The notes under the pieces are model-generated. The model was not told the DNA's origin. It saw only the letters and a list, made by a program, of their open reading frames with translations, and made no database searches. Positions 1 through 7,440 of a stretch of 48,726 nt of DNA are shown piece by piece (positions within the stretch are counted from its first letter, which is position 1; each line of letters begins with the position of its first letter). The stretch comes from UKL13-2 sp947085425 (lineage in GTDB: Bacteria; Pseudomonadota; Gammaproteobacteria; Burkholderiales; Usitatibacteraceae): NCBI GenBank assembly GCA_947085425.1, contig CAMTWK010000003.1, forward strand, positions 1 to 48,726, given 5' to 3'. Both the position numbers and the translations under genes were made by a program.

Positions 1-288
1 CAGCATCTGCCACGTTTGCTTGTTTGTGGCGTCATAGGTCAGCGCGAAAAGAGAAAATTCCGTCTTGTCGTCTTTGACAAGCACGAACGCACCGCCAATC
101 AAACCGTTCCCCTGAAGGTCGGCGGGATAGCAGCATGGCTGTCCGTTTGGCAGTGTTTCACCCTGCGCTCCATTCCAACCTGAAGGCGCAATCGGGCCGC
201 TTGCTCGTGCAGTGCTTATGGCACACAGAACCGCCATGCATAGTGCTCGTGCAATCAAAGGGAACTTGCGGATTGATTCGGTTCGCAT
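1..288 (-). CDS. Secreted protein, N-terminal part (runs off window)
   Basis: An open frame of 96 codons starts at an ATG at 288 and continues past the left edge without a stop. The N-terminus has basic residues (MRTESIRKF), a hydrophobic stretch and an A-R-A-S junction near residue 30, which reads as a Sec signal peptide. The mature part contains a PCCYPAD motif and a strand-rich stretch (GGAFVLVKDD). I do not recognise the family. It lies in the same direction as the membrane gene at 357-869, 68 bases downstream of its stop, so the two may be co-transcribed. Confidence 0.6.
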   Translation of the reverse strand, partial: MRTESIRKFPLIARALCMAVLCAISTARASGPIAPSGWNGAQGETLPNGQPCCYPADLQGNGLIGGAFVLVKDDKTEFSLFALTYDATNKQTWQML

Positions 289-356
289 CTAGCTTTCCAT
301 CTAATCTGGCGCGTTGGGTCTCAAGATCCTATGACTGCTATTGGCCGAAAACTGCA

Positions 357-869
357 TTATGACGATGACGCCGCAGCGGTATGGATGATTCGGTCGAACC
401 CAAGTATTCGGCCTACTTCAAAGAGCAGAGGTCCCACCACAGCAAAACTCAGCAGTCCGACATACATCAAGCTTGCGATGGACACCATAGCTCCGCTGCC
501 AAAGCCTGCCTCCGCCGGTGCCATCTTGCTATAGAGATACGCCAGCCCCACGCCCAAGTAGACCAGCGGCAGCATATACATGCCGATGATCCCGAGCAGG
601 CGCACTGCATACGCGAGTCCGAACAACGGTGGGCTCGACAGCGTGACGCGTCCGGTGGCGACATGGAACAGTCGGATTGCGACACAAATCCCAAAGATAA
701 AGGTTGGCAGAAGCGTCATCAGATACCAATGCAAGCCCTTGGCCCCGCCCGTCATGGAAAAGGTGAAAATCGGTGCGACCATGCTAACCAATAACCAAAA
801 AAAGAGATTAAACCCATAGATGAAGCGGGTCGCCTTCCGCGCTGGTGTAACCGTTGTTTCGATTTGCAT
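357..869 (-). CDS. Hypothetical integral membrane protein, 170 aa
   Basis: The protein has about four hydrophobic segments, roughly residues 18-38, 48-68, 85-110 and 125-150. The short N-terminus contains a basic ARKATR motif. There is no enzymatic motif and I do not recognise the family. It precedes the partial secreted-protein gene on the same strand. The ATG at 869 is the first in-frame start. The surrounding region is rich in small membrane and secreted proteins. Confidence 0.6.
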   Translation of the reverse strand: MQIETTVTPARKATRFIYGFNLFFWLLVSMVAPIFTFSMTGGAKGLHWYLMTLLPTFIFGICVAIRLFHVATGRVTLSSPPLFGLAYAVRLLGIIGMYMLPLVYLGVGLAYLYSKMAPAEAGFGSGAMVSIASLMYVGLLSFAVVGPLLFEVGRILGFDRIIHTAAASSS

Positions 870-1118
870 ACTGGCTCCGTGATTAGTCTTCGCCGACAGC
901 CGAAGTTACTTCAGCTTCAATGCTCAGTTGATTCGCTGGATCAATGTATAAAATCAGAGAGCTCGCGTGTGCCGCCGCTAATGGCCGGTTGTGCCAACTT
1001 AGTTGGCGTTCCACAAGTTCGGTTACCACACACTGCCGGATACCCTTCGTTTATACCTTGCCTCGCTGATAATTCAAATCGCTGTAATACGTGCATGGAT
1101 TGCGCGCTGTCCTAACGT

Positions 1119-1541
1119 CTATTTCGTTATGTTGGCGCTATTTTGCTTGTATGGCGATACTGCGCGGGTTGTCACTCTATCTATCCATCGAGCCAAGGCG
1201 ACGAACAGCCAGCCCGGGATGAGGCCCGCTGCGGGTACCGCGAAGCAAAGAACGACAAACGACCCTGCTGCTGCCGACATTGCCAACGCACCTTCACCTT
1301 CGTATGGGTGACCACCCGTCACCGCATATAGGATCGGGCCGAACAGCACCGCAGAGATCCCCGCCATCACGAGCAGCGTGCGGAAAAAACGCACTCTGTA
1401 TGCAGCCGTAATTAGGCCAATAAAAAAACCGACTAATACAACGACTCCTAAACCGATCATCAAAACGGCCTCACCGCCATGCGCGTGCGCGTTGAGCGGG
1501 AAAATCGCGAAGACAATGAGGGTCAGCAGCCGTGATTTCAT
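1119..1541 (-). CDS. Hypothetical small membrane protein, 140 aa
   Basis: A signal-like N-terminus (MKSRLLTLIVFAIFPLNAHAHGG) is followed by about three further hydrophobic segments, with glycine-rich helices and a TGGHPYEGEG loop around residue 75. I chose the ATG at 1541 because it overlaps the TGA of the 52-codon gene just upstream (ATGA), an arrangement typical of translational coupling. An upstream in-frame start would add seven residues. No known family is recognised. Confidence 0.6.
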   Translation of the reverse strand: MKSRLLTLIVFAIFPLNAHAHGGEAVLMIGLGVVVLVGFFIGLITAAYRVRFFRTLLVMAGISAVLFGPILYAVTGGHPYEGEGALAMSAAAGSFVVLCFAVPAAGLIPGWLFVALARWIDRVTTRAVSPYKQNSANITK

Positions 1542-1696
1542 ATTATTAAAAACAAAGGACACATCAAGGGTCCTTTGTTTGAAGTCCGCTCCTGTCGTCT
1601 TTGTGCCCCGCGCAGGTTTACCTCCATCAGAATGAAAGCAATTAGCCCAAAGAGAAGGCCCCAGCCGAGGATGTTAGTGATGTCGGTCTCGTTCAT
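1538..1696 (-). CDS. Small single-pass membrane protein, 52 aa
   Basis: A short reading frame begins MNETDITNILGWGLLFGL and ends CPLFLII. It carries one hydrophobic helix (about residues 9-25) followed by a basic, polar tail (LRGAQRRQERTSNK). Its stop overlaps the ATG of the 140-aa membrane protein by four bases (ATGA), which argues for a real coupled gene pair. The ribosome site is weak and no family is recognised. The main support is the overlap and the membrane-helix pattern. Confidence 0.45.
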   Translation of the reverse strand: MNETDITNILGWGLLFGLIAFILMEVNLRGAQRRQERTSNKGPLMCPLFLII

Positions 1697-1809
1697 TTAA
1701 CGGTCTGACGATCTAAATTGGACTTAACGCGCGTACCGCCGCTTTTGGTTGAATTGTGCTTGCCATTGCTCTTTGGTTATCGTATTTGAAAAATCGACTG
1801 CGGCTCTGT

Positions 1810-2448
1810 CTAGTCTGAAAATAGAAGATCAAACAGTGCCTTTGATGTGGGCGTCATGTTCCTAGGATCGGGGCGCAGGACTTCGTCTGACGGCACCAGC
1901 AGCTTTGCATAGACCGCTTGGTAGACCCGTTTCACAACTCCGGGTGCGACCTCTTCGCGGTCATACCCTGGAAAAAATCCCAGCAGGCGATAGCCAGCAT
2001 TTTCAAGTGCACGCTGCACATGCGGAATTTTCAATGTCGCCATTGCGTACATGAATGCCGCACCCATCGCTCTTCCGAGGTTCTCAGTGCCTTTCAAAAC
2101 AAATAGCGCCAGATTGGCACCGCGATGTGCCGGTGCGACGATGATTGTCCGGCCGTAAATTGCAAGGGAATCTATTTCGCGCTCGAATGACCATATGCCG
2201 ATCAACTCCCCTTTAAAGCTGATTGGTACCACCAGGATGTCCCGCTCTGACTCACCTTCAAAATACACCCTGTTGAGATAATATTCTTCGCGCAAGTAAC
2301 CACTGTTAACACCGACCGTGATATCAGGGTGCCATACCCTGATGGCGGCGATCAGCGGAGCGACGTGCGCACGCTCAAGCCGCTCAAACTTGTATCCATC
2401 GGGCAGCTGCACCAGTGAGCGCAGTTTGTCGCTGGTGGGCCATCTCAT
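1810..2448 (-). CDS. GNAT-like acetyltransferase paralogue, copy 2 of tandem pair
   Basis: This 212-aa protein is clearly homologous over its whole length to the gene immediately upstream (2454-3119). Shared blocks are LPDGYKFERL, HPDITVG, GYLREEYYLNRVYFEGE, a YGRTIIVAPAHRGANLA segment and ATLKIPHVQRALENAGYRL. The central hydrophobic strand followed by H-R-G-x-x-L-A resembles a GNAT acetyl-CoA loop, and the -ALENAGYRLLGFFPG segment resembles the last GNAT strands. A TTG at 2457 that overlaps the upstream stop is an alternative start. The substrate is unknown. Confidence 0.55.
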   Translation of the reverse strand: MRWPTSDKLRSLVQLPDGYKFERLERAHVAPLIAAIRVWHPDITVGVNSGYLREEYYLNRVYFEGESERDILVVPISFKGELIGIWSFEREIDSLAIYGRTIIVAPAHRGANLALFVLKGTENLGRAMGAAFMYAMATLKIPHVQRALENAGYRLLGFFPGYDREEVAPGVVKRVYQAVYAKLLVPSDEVLRPDPRNMTPTSKALFDLLFSD

Positions 2449-2453
2449 TGTCT

Positions 2454-3119
2454 TCAATGTGTGGTTTGCGGCACGGCCGCCGAGTGAGGAAAGAGGACTT
2501 CGAAGAGGGCACGGCCCCGCGGTGTCAGGTTGTTAGGGTCAGGACGCGCCAGTTCTTCCTCTGGCACCAGCACCTTGGTATATACCCCCTCGAACACACG
2601 CTTGACCAAACCGGGCGCTACCTCCTCACGGTCATAACCAGAAGTAAACCCTATCAGCTGCCATCCCGCGGTTTCGAGTGCGTGCTGCATATGTGGAATC
2701 TTAAGGGTAGCTAGCGCAAAAAGGAACTCCGCGCCCATCGCCCGCCCGGCCAGTTCAGCCAGCGGCATTACCTTCGACGCTAGTTTCGCGCTCCGGTGTT
2801 CCGGGGCGACAATGATCAGCCGGCCATAAAGCGACAACGCGTCAGGTTCCTGTTCCCAAGACCACATGCCAGCAAATTCATCACCACGCTTGAACAATCC
2901 GACGAGGATATTTTTCTCTTGCTCTCCTTCAAGAAACACATTCTCGAAATAAAAGTCTTCTCGCAAATAACAACTTCCTCCGCCGACAGCAATGTCCGGA
3001 TGCCATCGCGCGATGGCCTTAACCAGCGCCGGGATGTCCGAACGCTTAAGCCACTCGTAACGGTATCCCTCTGGCAGCGGTGCCATCACCGACAATTGGT
3101 CAATCCCAGGCCATTTCAT
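2454..3119 (-). CDS. GNAT-like acetyltransferase paralogue, copy 1 of tandem pair
   Basis: The protein has 221 aa from the ATG at 3119 and pairs with the downstream copy to form a tandem duplication. An upstream GTG at 3146 would add nine residues. I prefer 3119 because the paralogue begins at the matching MRWP/MKWP position. The segment YGRLIIVAPEHRSAKLASKVM has the strand-then-(Q/R)xxGxG/A-like layout of GNAT folds but no textbook motif, so the family call is tentative. The pair is nearly contiguous, suggesting one transcript. Confidence 0.55.
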   Translation of the reverse strand: MKWPGIDQLSVMAPLPEGYRYEWLKRSDIPALVKAIARWHPDIAVGGGSCYLREDFYFENVFLEGEQEKNILVGLFKRGDEFAGMWSWEQEPDALSLYGRLIIVAPEHRSAKLASKVMPLAELAGRAMGAEFLFALATLKIPHMQHALETAGWQLIGFTSGYDREEVAPGLVKRVFEGVYTKVLVPEEELARPDPNNLTPRGRALFEVLFPHSAAVPQTTH

Positions 3120-3219
3120 TTTTTTACCATCGTAAAACACCAGCACGGAGAGTCAAAATGTTTTTCATTTTATTTGCTGTATCAAAATATGAAGTCAGAC
3201 CGAGCTGGCGAACGACCGC

Positions 3220-3250
3220 TATTGGCCGGTTGCATCGATTCTACATCTAG
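3220..3250 (+). repeat. 31-bp direct repeat, copy 1 (left of brnTA)
   Basis: This begins TATTGGCCGGTTGCATCGAT and is matched at 4352-4382 with one difference in 31 bases. The two copies are in the same orientation and flank the brnTA module. Weaker echoes of the GCTATTGGCCG core occur near 340 and 978. Confidence 0.6.
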
Positions 3251-3271
3251 GTTCTATGGACCCAATACAGT

Positions 3272-3353
3272 GTTTCAACGTTTGACGTGAACGACAGCGA
3301 CCGAAGCGAGCGAACCCAGCTTGCTAGGCGTCCCCTCAACGGAGTTGTTGGGC
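3272..3353 (-). repeat. Possible integron attC-like site after brnA
   Basis: Read on the minus strand, this imperfect palindrome begins with GCCCAAC two bases beyond the brnA stop. It continues with a GTTGAGGGGACGCC arm, a GC-rich loop, a partly complementary TTCACGTCAAACG arm and ends near CGTTGAAAC. This is the general R''-L''-loop-L'-R' plan of an attC site, and position and length (82 bp) fit. The far end does not match GTTRRRY exactly, so it may be degenerate or coincidental. Confidence 0.35.
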
Positions 3354-3354
3354 G

Positions 3355-3564
3355 TCACTTCCACTTGAGATTGAGCTTGCGATTGGACGCCGCACAGTCT
3401 CTGAGATACAGATTGATGAGACTTTGATAGGGGATGCCTACGTCGGCAGAGATGGACTTGAAGTAACTGATGCTCTCTTCGTCCAAGCGGATCGTGATCT
3501 GCTTTTTTAGCTGAGCAGCGTAGGGGTTTTTTACTGCCTTTGAAAAATCGTATTCAGCACGCAT
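3355..3564 (-). CDS. brnA: BrnA-type antitoxin
   Basis: This 69-aa protein starts MRAEYDFSKAVKNPYAAQLK and contains the ribbon-helix-helix segment KKQITIRLDEESISYFKSIS followed by GIPYQSLINLYLRDCA, as in BrnA antitoxins. It should neutralise BrnT and repress the operon by binding the palindrome at 3864-3882. A longer frame upstream overlaps brnT and is unlikely. The start used here lies five bases after the brnT stop, so the two genes are co-transcribed in toxin-first order, as is usual for BrnTA. Confidence 0.85.
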   Translation of the reverse strand: MRAEYDFSKAVKNPYAAQLKKQITIRLDEESISYFKSISADVGIPYQSLINLYLRDCAASNRKLNLKWK

Positions 3565-3569
3565 GATTT

Positions 3570-3854
3570 TCACCTCTCGTAAATTTTTGCTTCTGGTCGC
3601 GTAGCCTTTCGCGCCGAAATGATGCGGATCACCCGGTCTCCAGCACGATAGCAATGACAGACCACAAGAAGCTTCAAGCTTGAGCTATAGCCCAACAGAA
3701 CAAAGCGCTCTTCATCACTTGAGTGATCTGGGTCGGGGATTAACTTGGCATGATCATCCAGAAAAACAGACTTGGCTTCTTCAAAGCCAACGCCGTGCTT
3801 CCTATGGTTGGCTTTAGCCTTTGCCTCATCCCATTCGAAGTGAAGTCCGTCCAT
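3570..3854 (-). CDS. brnT: BrnT-type toxin (RelE-fold ribonuclease)
   Basis: This 94-aa protein starts MDGLHFEWDEAKAKANHRKHGVGFEEAKSVF and ends with RVIRIISARKATRPEAKIYE. Both blocks are diagnostic of BrnT (DUF497), a RelE-fold ribonuclease that inhibits translation. The conserved RHGV-like HRKHGV and the C-terminal ISARKAT segment are present, so the toxin looks intact. It is followed by brnA. The predicted promoter ends only about seven bases before the ATG, so the message may be leaderless. Confidence 0.88.
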   Translation of the reverse strand: MDGLHFEWDEAKAKANHRKHGVGFEEAKSVFLDDHAKLIPDPDHSSDEERFVLLGYSSSLKLLVVCHCYRAGDRVIRIISARKATRPEAKIYER

Positions 3855-3860
3855 GCCGGA

Positions 3861-3889
3861 ATGTTAACTACAGTGTAGTTAATGGTCAA
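3861..3889 (-). promoter_or_regulatory. brnTA promoter with embedded operator
   Basis: On the minus strand TTGACC (3889-3884) and TAACAT (3866-3861) are 17 bases apart. The perfect palindrome TTAACTACA-n-TGTAGTTAA (3864-3882) fills the spacer and runs into the -10 box. This fits autorepression by BrnA. Confidence 0.65.
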
Positions 3890-4116
3890 GGCTTGCGAGA
3901 GGGCTAGTCTGGGGCACCCAACTCAATGTCGAGATGCAAAATGCCGCATATCGCGGCGCACTGCTCCCTACTGTGGCAAAGAAAGATGCGAAAACGCCCT
4001 TGCAATCAACAGGTTGTTCTCTCGTTTTATGCCATGTACAGTCAAAACAGAATCCCTATTCCCGGCAAATTGATTCGCCCGATGCCTATTGTCATTTTAT
4101 CCTCGACACCGTAATC

Positions 4117-4297
4117 TAGCCTGCATATTTCACGGGTCGGCCCGCCTTACATACGTTTTTCATTCTTGGCGACCTATAAATTCTGCAAATCCAAACTGTA
4201 CCTCGTAAGGTTGATGGCCTACGCACTCGATAGCGGGCCTCTGAACATGCGCTTTTCCACCCACTCTCGAGTGCGTCCCCGTGAAATATGCAGGCTA
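4117..4297 (-). repeat. MITE-like element A (181 bp)
   Basis: Perfect 20-bp terminal inverted repeats, TAGCCTGCATATTTCACGGG and its complement, bound a non-coding segment. The reverse complement aligns closely with element D (12752-13243). Element A lacks the roughly 60-bp block GCGAGTGATTTTTCGC...AAGAGCGG found in D, as if deleted between short direct repeats (GGATAAGCG/GGAAAAGCG). It occupies part of the gene-free stretch 3855-4489. Confidence 0.85.
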
Positions 4298-4351
4298 GCG
4301 CCGCACTTGTACTTCAGGGAGTCAAATTGGAAATCGATCGTGAAGGTCCGA

Positions 4352-4382
4352 TATTGGCCGGTTTCATCGATTCTACATCTAG
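4352..4382 (+). repeat. 31-bp direct repeat, copy 2 (right of brnTA)
   Basis: Matches 3220-3250 at 30 of 31 positions in the same orientation, with the brnTA locus and element A between the copies. The rest of 3855-4489 shows no convincing gene. Confidence 0.6.
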
Positions 4383-4400
4383 TGAACGGATGGGATGGGC

Positions 4401-4416
4401 CCCTGCCTTCGCAGGG
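4401..4416. repeat. REP-like hairpin CCCTGC-cttc-GCAGGG
   Basis: A perfect 6-bp stem with a CTTC loop, followed by GATGACGGTACG. This CCTGCCTTCGCAGGGATGACG style of sequence is a common dispersed repeat in proteobacteria. It lies about 75 bases beyond the fbp stop and has no T-run, so it is not clearly a terminator. Confidence 0.5.
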
Positions 4417-4489
4417 ATGACGGTACGTTTTTCCGACGACTTAGCCGAGATGACGTCAGAAGTTGTGACGGAGACTTTCGCCTTCGCGA

Positions 4490-5494
4490 CTATTGTTCGC
4501 GGTGATATTGCACCACCCGCTCGACTTCGTTTTTTGAACCCAATACCACCGCCACCCGCTGGTGCAACGACGTCGGCACTACATCTAAAATTCGCTCATG
4601 TCCGGTGGTGGCCGCGCCGCCCGCTTGTTCGATGATCATCGCCATCGGGTTGGCCTCATAAAGCAGTCGCAACCGTCCGGGCTTGGACGGGTCTTTGTTG
4701 TCGCGCGGATACATAAAAATTCCGCTGCGCGTCAAAATTCGAAACACGTCGGCAACCATCGAGGCAATCCAACGCATATTAAAATCTTTTGCGCGCGGTC
4801 CGGTTTGGCCGGCCAGCAACTCACCGATGTAACGTTGAATCGGTGGCTGCCAATGGCGCATATTCGACATGTTGATGGCGAACTCTTGTGTGTCATCGGC
4901 AATGCGCATGTTTTCTTGGGTGAGCACAAACGATCCCAACTCACGATCGAGCGTAAAGGTGTGCACCCCCGCACCGAGTGTCAACACCAGCACCGTGGAC
5001 GGGCCAAATACGGCGAAACCGGCGCACAACTGGTCGCGACCCGGCTGCAAAAAGTCCTGTTCGTTCGGGGTCTCCACACCTTCCGGACATTTCAAAACGG
5101 AAAAGATGGTGCCGACACTCACGTTCACGTCGATGTTGGATGAACCATCCAGTGGATCAAACAACAACAAATATTCACCCTTGGGATAACGATGTGGAAT
5201 CGGGTGTGGATGTTCCATTTCTTCAGACGCCATGGCCGCCAAATGGCCGCCCCACTCGTTGGCTTCCAGCAAAATTTCATTGGCAATGACGTCAAGCTTT
5301 TTTTGCGCCTCGCCTTGAATATTGCCGGAACCTTGATCGCCGAGATTGCCGCCCAAGGCACCTTTGCCGACATTGATCGAAATAGCTTTGATGGCGCGCG
5401 CCACCACTTCAATCAGCAGTCTTAAATCGGCCGGCACCAGCTTGCGGTTATATTGTTCTTCAATTAAAAAGCGCGTCAGGGTGATTTTTTTCAT
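4490..5494 (-). CDS. fbp: Fructose-1,6-bisphosphatase class I
   Basis: This 334-aa protein hydrolyses fructose 1,6-bisphosphate to fructose 6-phosphate in gluconeogenesis and, in autotrophs, the Calvin cycle. It has the metal-binding EE pair (residues 91-92), the signature LFDPLDGSSNIDVNVSVGTI (residues 111-130) and the C-terminal RLRLLYEANPMAMIIEQAGG substrate/metal segment. Length matches the class I family. The start overlaps the stop of ubiJ by four bases, so the two are translationally coupled. Confidence 0.96.
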   Translation of the reverse strand: MKKITLTRFLIEEQYNRKLVPADLRLLIEVVARAIKAISINVGKGALGGNLGDQGSGNIQGEAQKKLDVIANEILLEANEWGGHLAAMASEEMEHPHPIPHRYPKGEYLLLFDPLDGSSNIDVNVSVGTIFSVLKCPEGVETPNEQDFLQPGRDQLCAGFAVFGPSTVLVLTLGAGVHTFTLDRELGSFVLTQENMRIADDTQEFAINMSNMRHWQPPIQRYIGELLAGQTGPRAKDFNMRWIASMVADVFRILTRSGIFMYPRDNKDPSKPGRLRLLYEANPMAMIIEQAGGAATTGHERILDVVPTSLHQRVAVVLGSKNEVERVVQYHREQ

Positions 5495-6120
5495 TGGATC
5501 AAAGTCTTGGTTGGCAAATTTGCCCGTATCAATTGAATACGTGCTTCCAGTCGTGCCACGTCATCACGCAGGGTTTCGTTTTCACGGCTGAGTGTTTCTA
5601 AATCGTTTTTGCTGATAAATGCATGGCGTTCATGCAGCAGATATTCGGCGACGTTTTCAGTGAATCGTTGTTTGGCTTCCCCGCCCCACGCCGACAGCGC
5701 CTCTGCCCCGCCAACCACACGCCGGGCGGCAATGTCGGCATGGTGTCCGCCACCGAGCAACCTGCTTAAGTCTTCTTCGATGTCCCACTCGACATTGCGG
5801 GCAATGTCCGCCAACAACTGCGCCAACTCGCTGTCGCCATCGAATTTGATTTGTTGAAAAGCGGCCTCGTCTTTTTTGAGTAGAGCCGGCAAGACAACCA
5901 GCGGCACCTCAAACGAGATCGCCGCGACGTCATCCGCACCATCGCCGACCGGCTCTACGCCGCCCGTTTGGGTCATACGCAGCGCAAGACTCAGCGGGCC
6001 GATCAATAAATTGATTCGCGCACCGGCATACGCTGACAATCGATCGCGCGCCATCGGGTAATCATTTAATAGCCGATTGATGGCGGTGGAGGCGGGTAAA
6101 TTGGCGGCTGTGTTAAACAT
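5491..6120 (-). CDS. ubiJ: Ubiquinone biosynthesis accessory factor UbiJ (SCP2 domain)
   Basis: This 209-aa protein has an SCP2-like lipid-binding N-terminal part (YAGARINLLIGPLSLALRMTQTGGVEPV) and ends in a coiled coil (LETLSRENETLRDDVARLEARIQLI). That layout is typical of UbiJ, which supports the aerobic ubiquinone biosynthesis complex. The first ATG at 6120 gives a normal length. It overlaps fbp by four bases and lies in the same cluster as ubiE, which strengthens the call. Confidence 0.82.
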   Translation of the reverse strand: MFNTAANLPASTAINRLLNDYPMARDRLSAYAGARINLLIGPLSLALRMTQTGGVEPVGDGADDVAAISFEVPLVVLPALLKKDEAAFQQIKFDGDSELAQLLADIARNVEWDIEEDLSRLLGGGHHADIAARRVVGGAEALSAWGGEAKQRFTENVAEYLLHERHAFISKNDLETLSRENETLRDDVARLEARIQLIRANLPTKTLIQ

Positions 6121-6222
6121 GCTTCTATTATGACAAAGACGTCTTGCACAAAGTCAAAACCCGTTCGTCACACCCTGAAAACAATGGTGGCGAACGGGCT
6201 GGAATAAAACGCCAGACGCTGA

Positions 6223-7227
6223 TTAATCGAGCTGCTGAATGCCCGCCAGTTTCCAGGTGGAATTGGCATCCGCCAAGTCTTTGACCACGTGCCAGACTTC
6301 GTCGAATCCTTCCGCGCCTTCGCCCTCTTCGCGAATCACACCGGTATAACGCACGCTGGCAACCGCTTTATGCGTCTCAATAATGACTTCGATCACACGG
6401 GCATCCACCGACACCACTTCGGTTTTTTGCGCAACCGCACCACGCTCTTGCATTTGTAGGCTGATTTCAGCAAACATTTCCGGTGTGGTGAATTCGCGAA
6501 TGTCGTTGAGATCCTTGGCATCATTGGCCGCTTGTAAACGAATAAACGCCGCTTTGGAATTGCGCTCAAACGGGGCCACATCAAAATCGGCCGGAATACG
6601 CGGATGGTCGGTGGCCATGGCGATTTCTTGTGGCGACGCATTACCAGCGGACAGACGGCTGCCGATTTCCGGAGTGGCGATCCGCGCGCTGGTTGATTGT
6701 CCGCCGGCCAGATCCATCGGCGACGGCGTTGCAGACGTATCGGCGGCGGGTAGGGGGGGGTGATCGCGACCGGCATGACCCGCATATTGCATTTGATTGC
6801 CGCCCGCTTCGGCTGCTTTTTTACGCATAAACATACGCACCAGCATAAACACAGCAATGGCCAAACCAACCATTAAGATAATGTCAAAAAACTTGATGCC
6901 GTCAAACGCGCCACCCATAAACATTGCGGCAAGAATGCCCCCGGCGGCAAGCCCGGCAAGTGGACCCATCCATTTGCTCATGCCGGAAGCGGCGGGTTTG
7001 GCGGCGGCGGCACCTGCGGCGGCTGGCGCGGCGGCAGGTATACCTGGTGTGGCGGCTGGCGGTGCAGGTGTCGCGGCAGGCGGCGTCGGATTATTTTTGA
7101 CCGAATCACGTTGCATGCCGGATGATTTGCCACCTCCAAAACGCTTTTTTGCCTCGGCGTCGGCCATGAAGCCCAGCGCGCCGATGGTGAATACAGAAAT
7201 AATGATTGAAGCCAGAAGTGTTTTCAT
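6223..7227 (-). CDS. Tim44-like domain membrane protein
   Basis: This 334-aa protein starts MKTLLASIIISVFTIGALGF, a signal peptide ending near AEAKKRFGGG. A Pro/Ala-rich low-complexity region (about 45-85) follows, then two membrane helices (about 87-105 and 112-130, the latter IILMVGLAIAVFMLVRMFM) and a C-terminal Tim44-like domain (from about residue 215: FERNSKAAFIRLQAANDAKDLNDIREFTTPEMFAEI). Such proteins are conserved next to ubiE/ubiJ in betaproteobacteria; the function is unclear. An upstream start would add 13 residues. A G7 homopolymer lies within the gene near 6752. Confidence 0.8.
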   Translation of the reverse strand: MKTLLASIIISVFTIGALGFMADAEAKKRFGGGKSSGMQRDSVKNNPTPPAATPAPPAATPGIPAAAPAAAGAAAAKPAASGMSKWMGPLAGLAAGGILAAMFMGGAFDGIKFFDIILMVGLAIAVFMLVRMFMRKKAAEAGGNQMQYAGHAGRDHPPLPAADTSATPSPMDLAGGQSTSARIATPEIGSRLSAGNASPQEIAMATDHPRIPADFDVAPFERNSKAAFIRLQAANDAKDLNDIREFTTPEMFAEISLQMQERGAVAQKTEVVSVDARVIEVIIETHKAVASVRYTGVIREEGEGAEGFDEVWHVVKDLADANSTWKLAGIQQLD

Positions 7228-7440
7228 GGCAGATCCTAAAATGGGGTGAAAGACCAAAAACCGCAAACAATCTGCGGATTTGCTCGACTTAAAATCGAGT
7301 CGCTATTATGACCAGATTGCGCGAGATTAGTGCCGTGATCGGCACAATTTTACTTTTAGCCGGTTTTCTGTTTTGCCGACGGGAAAGGGGCATAAATCGC
7401 CCGCCGGGTACGCTGCGCGAGCAGAACCGTGATTCTGCGC

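Noticed and set aside
289..356. Possible attC site between the first two genes
   Set aside because: ACCCAAC and TTAGAT-like motifs are only 17 bases apart, too short for attC.
993..1007. Palindrome GCCAACT-n-AGTTGGC
   Set aside because: A 7-bp stem without a T-run or neighbouring promoter; could be chance.
6752..6758. G7 tract in the Tim44-like gene as a phase-variation switch
   Set aside because: Seven bases is short and there is no sign of an alternative frame.
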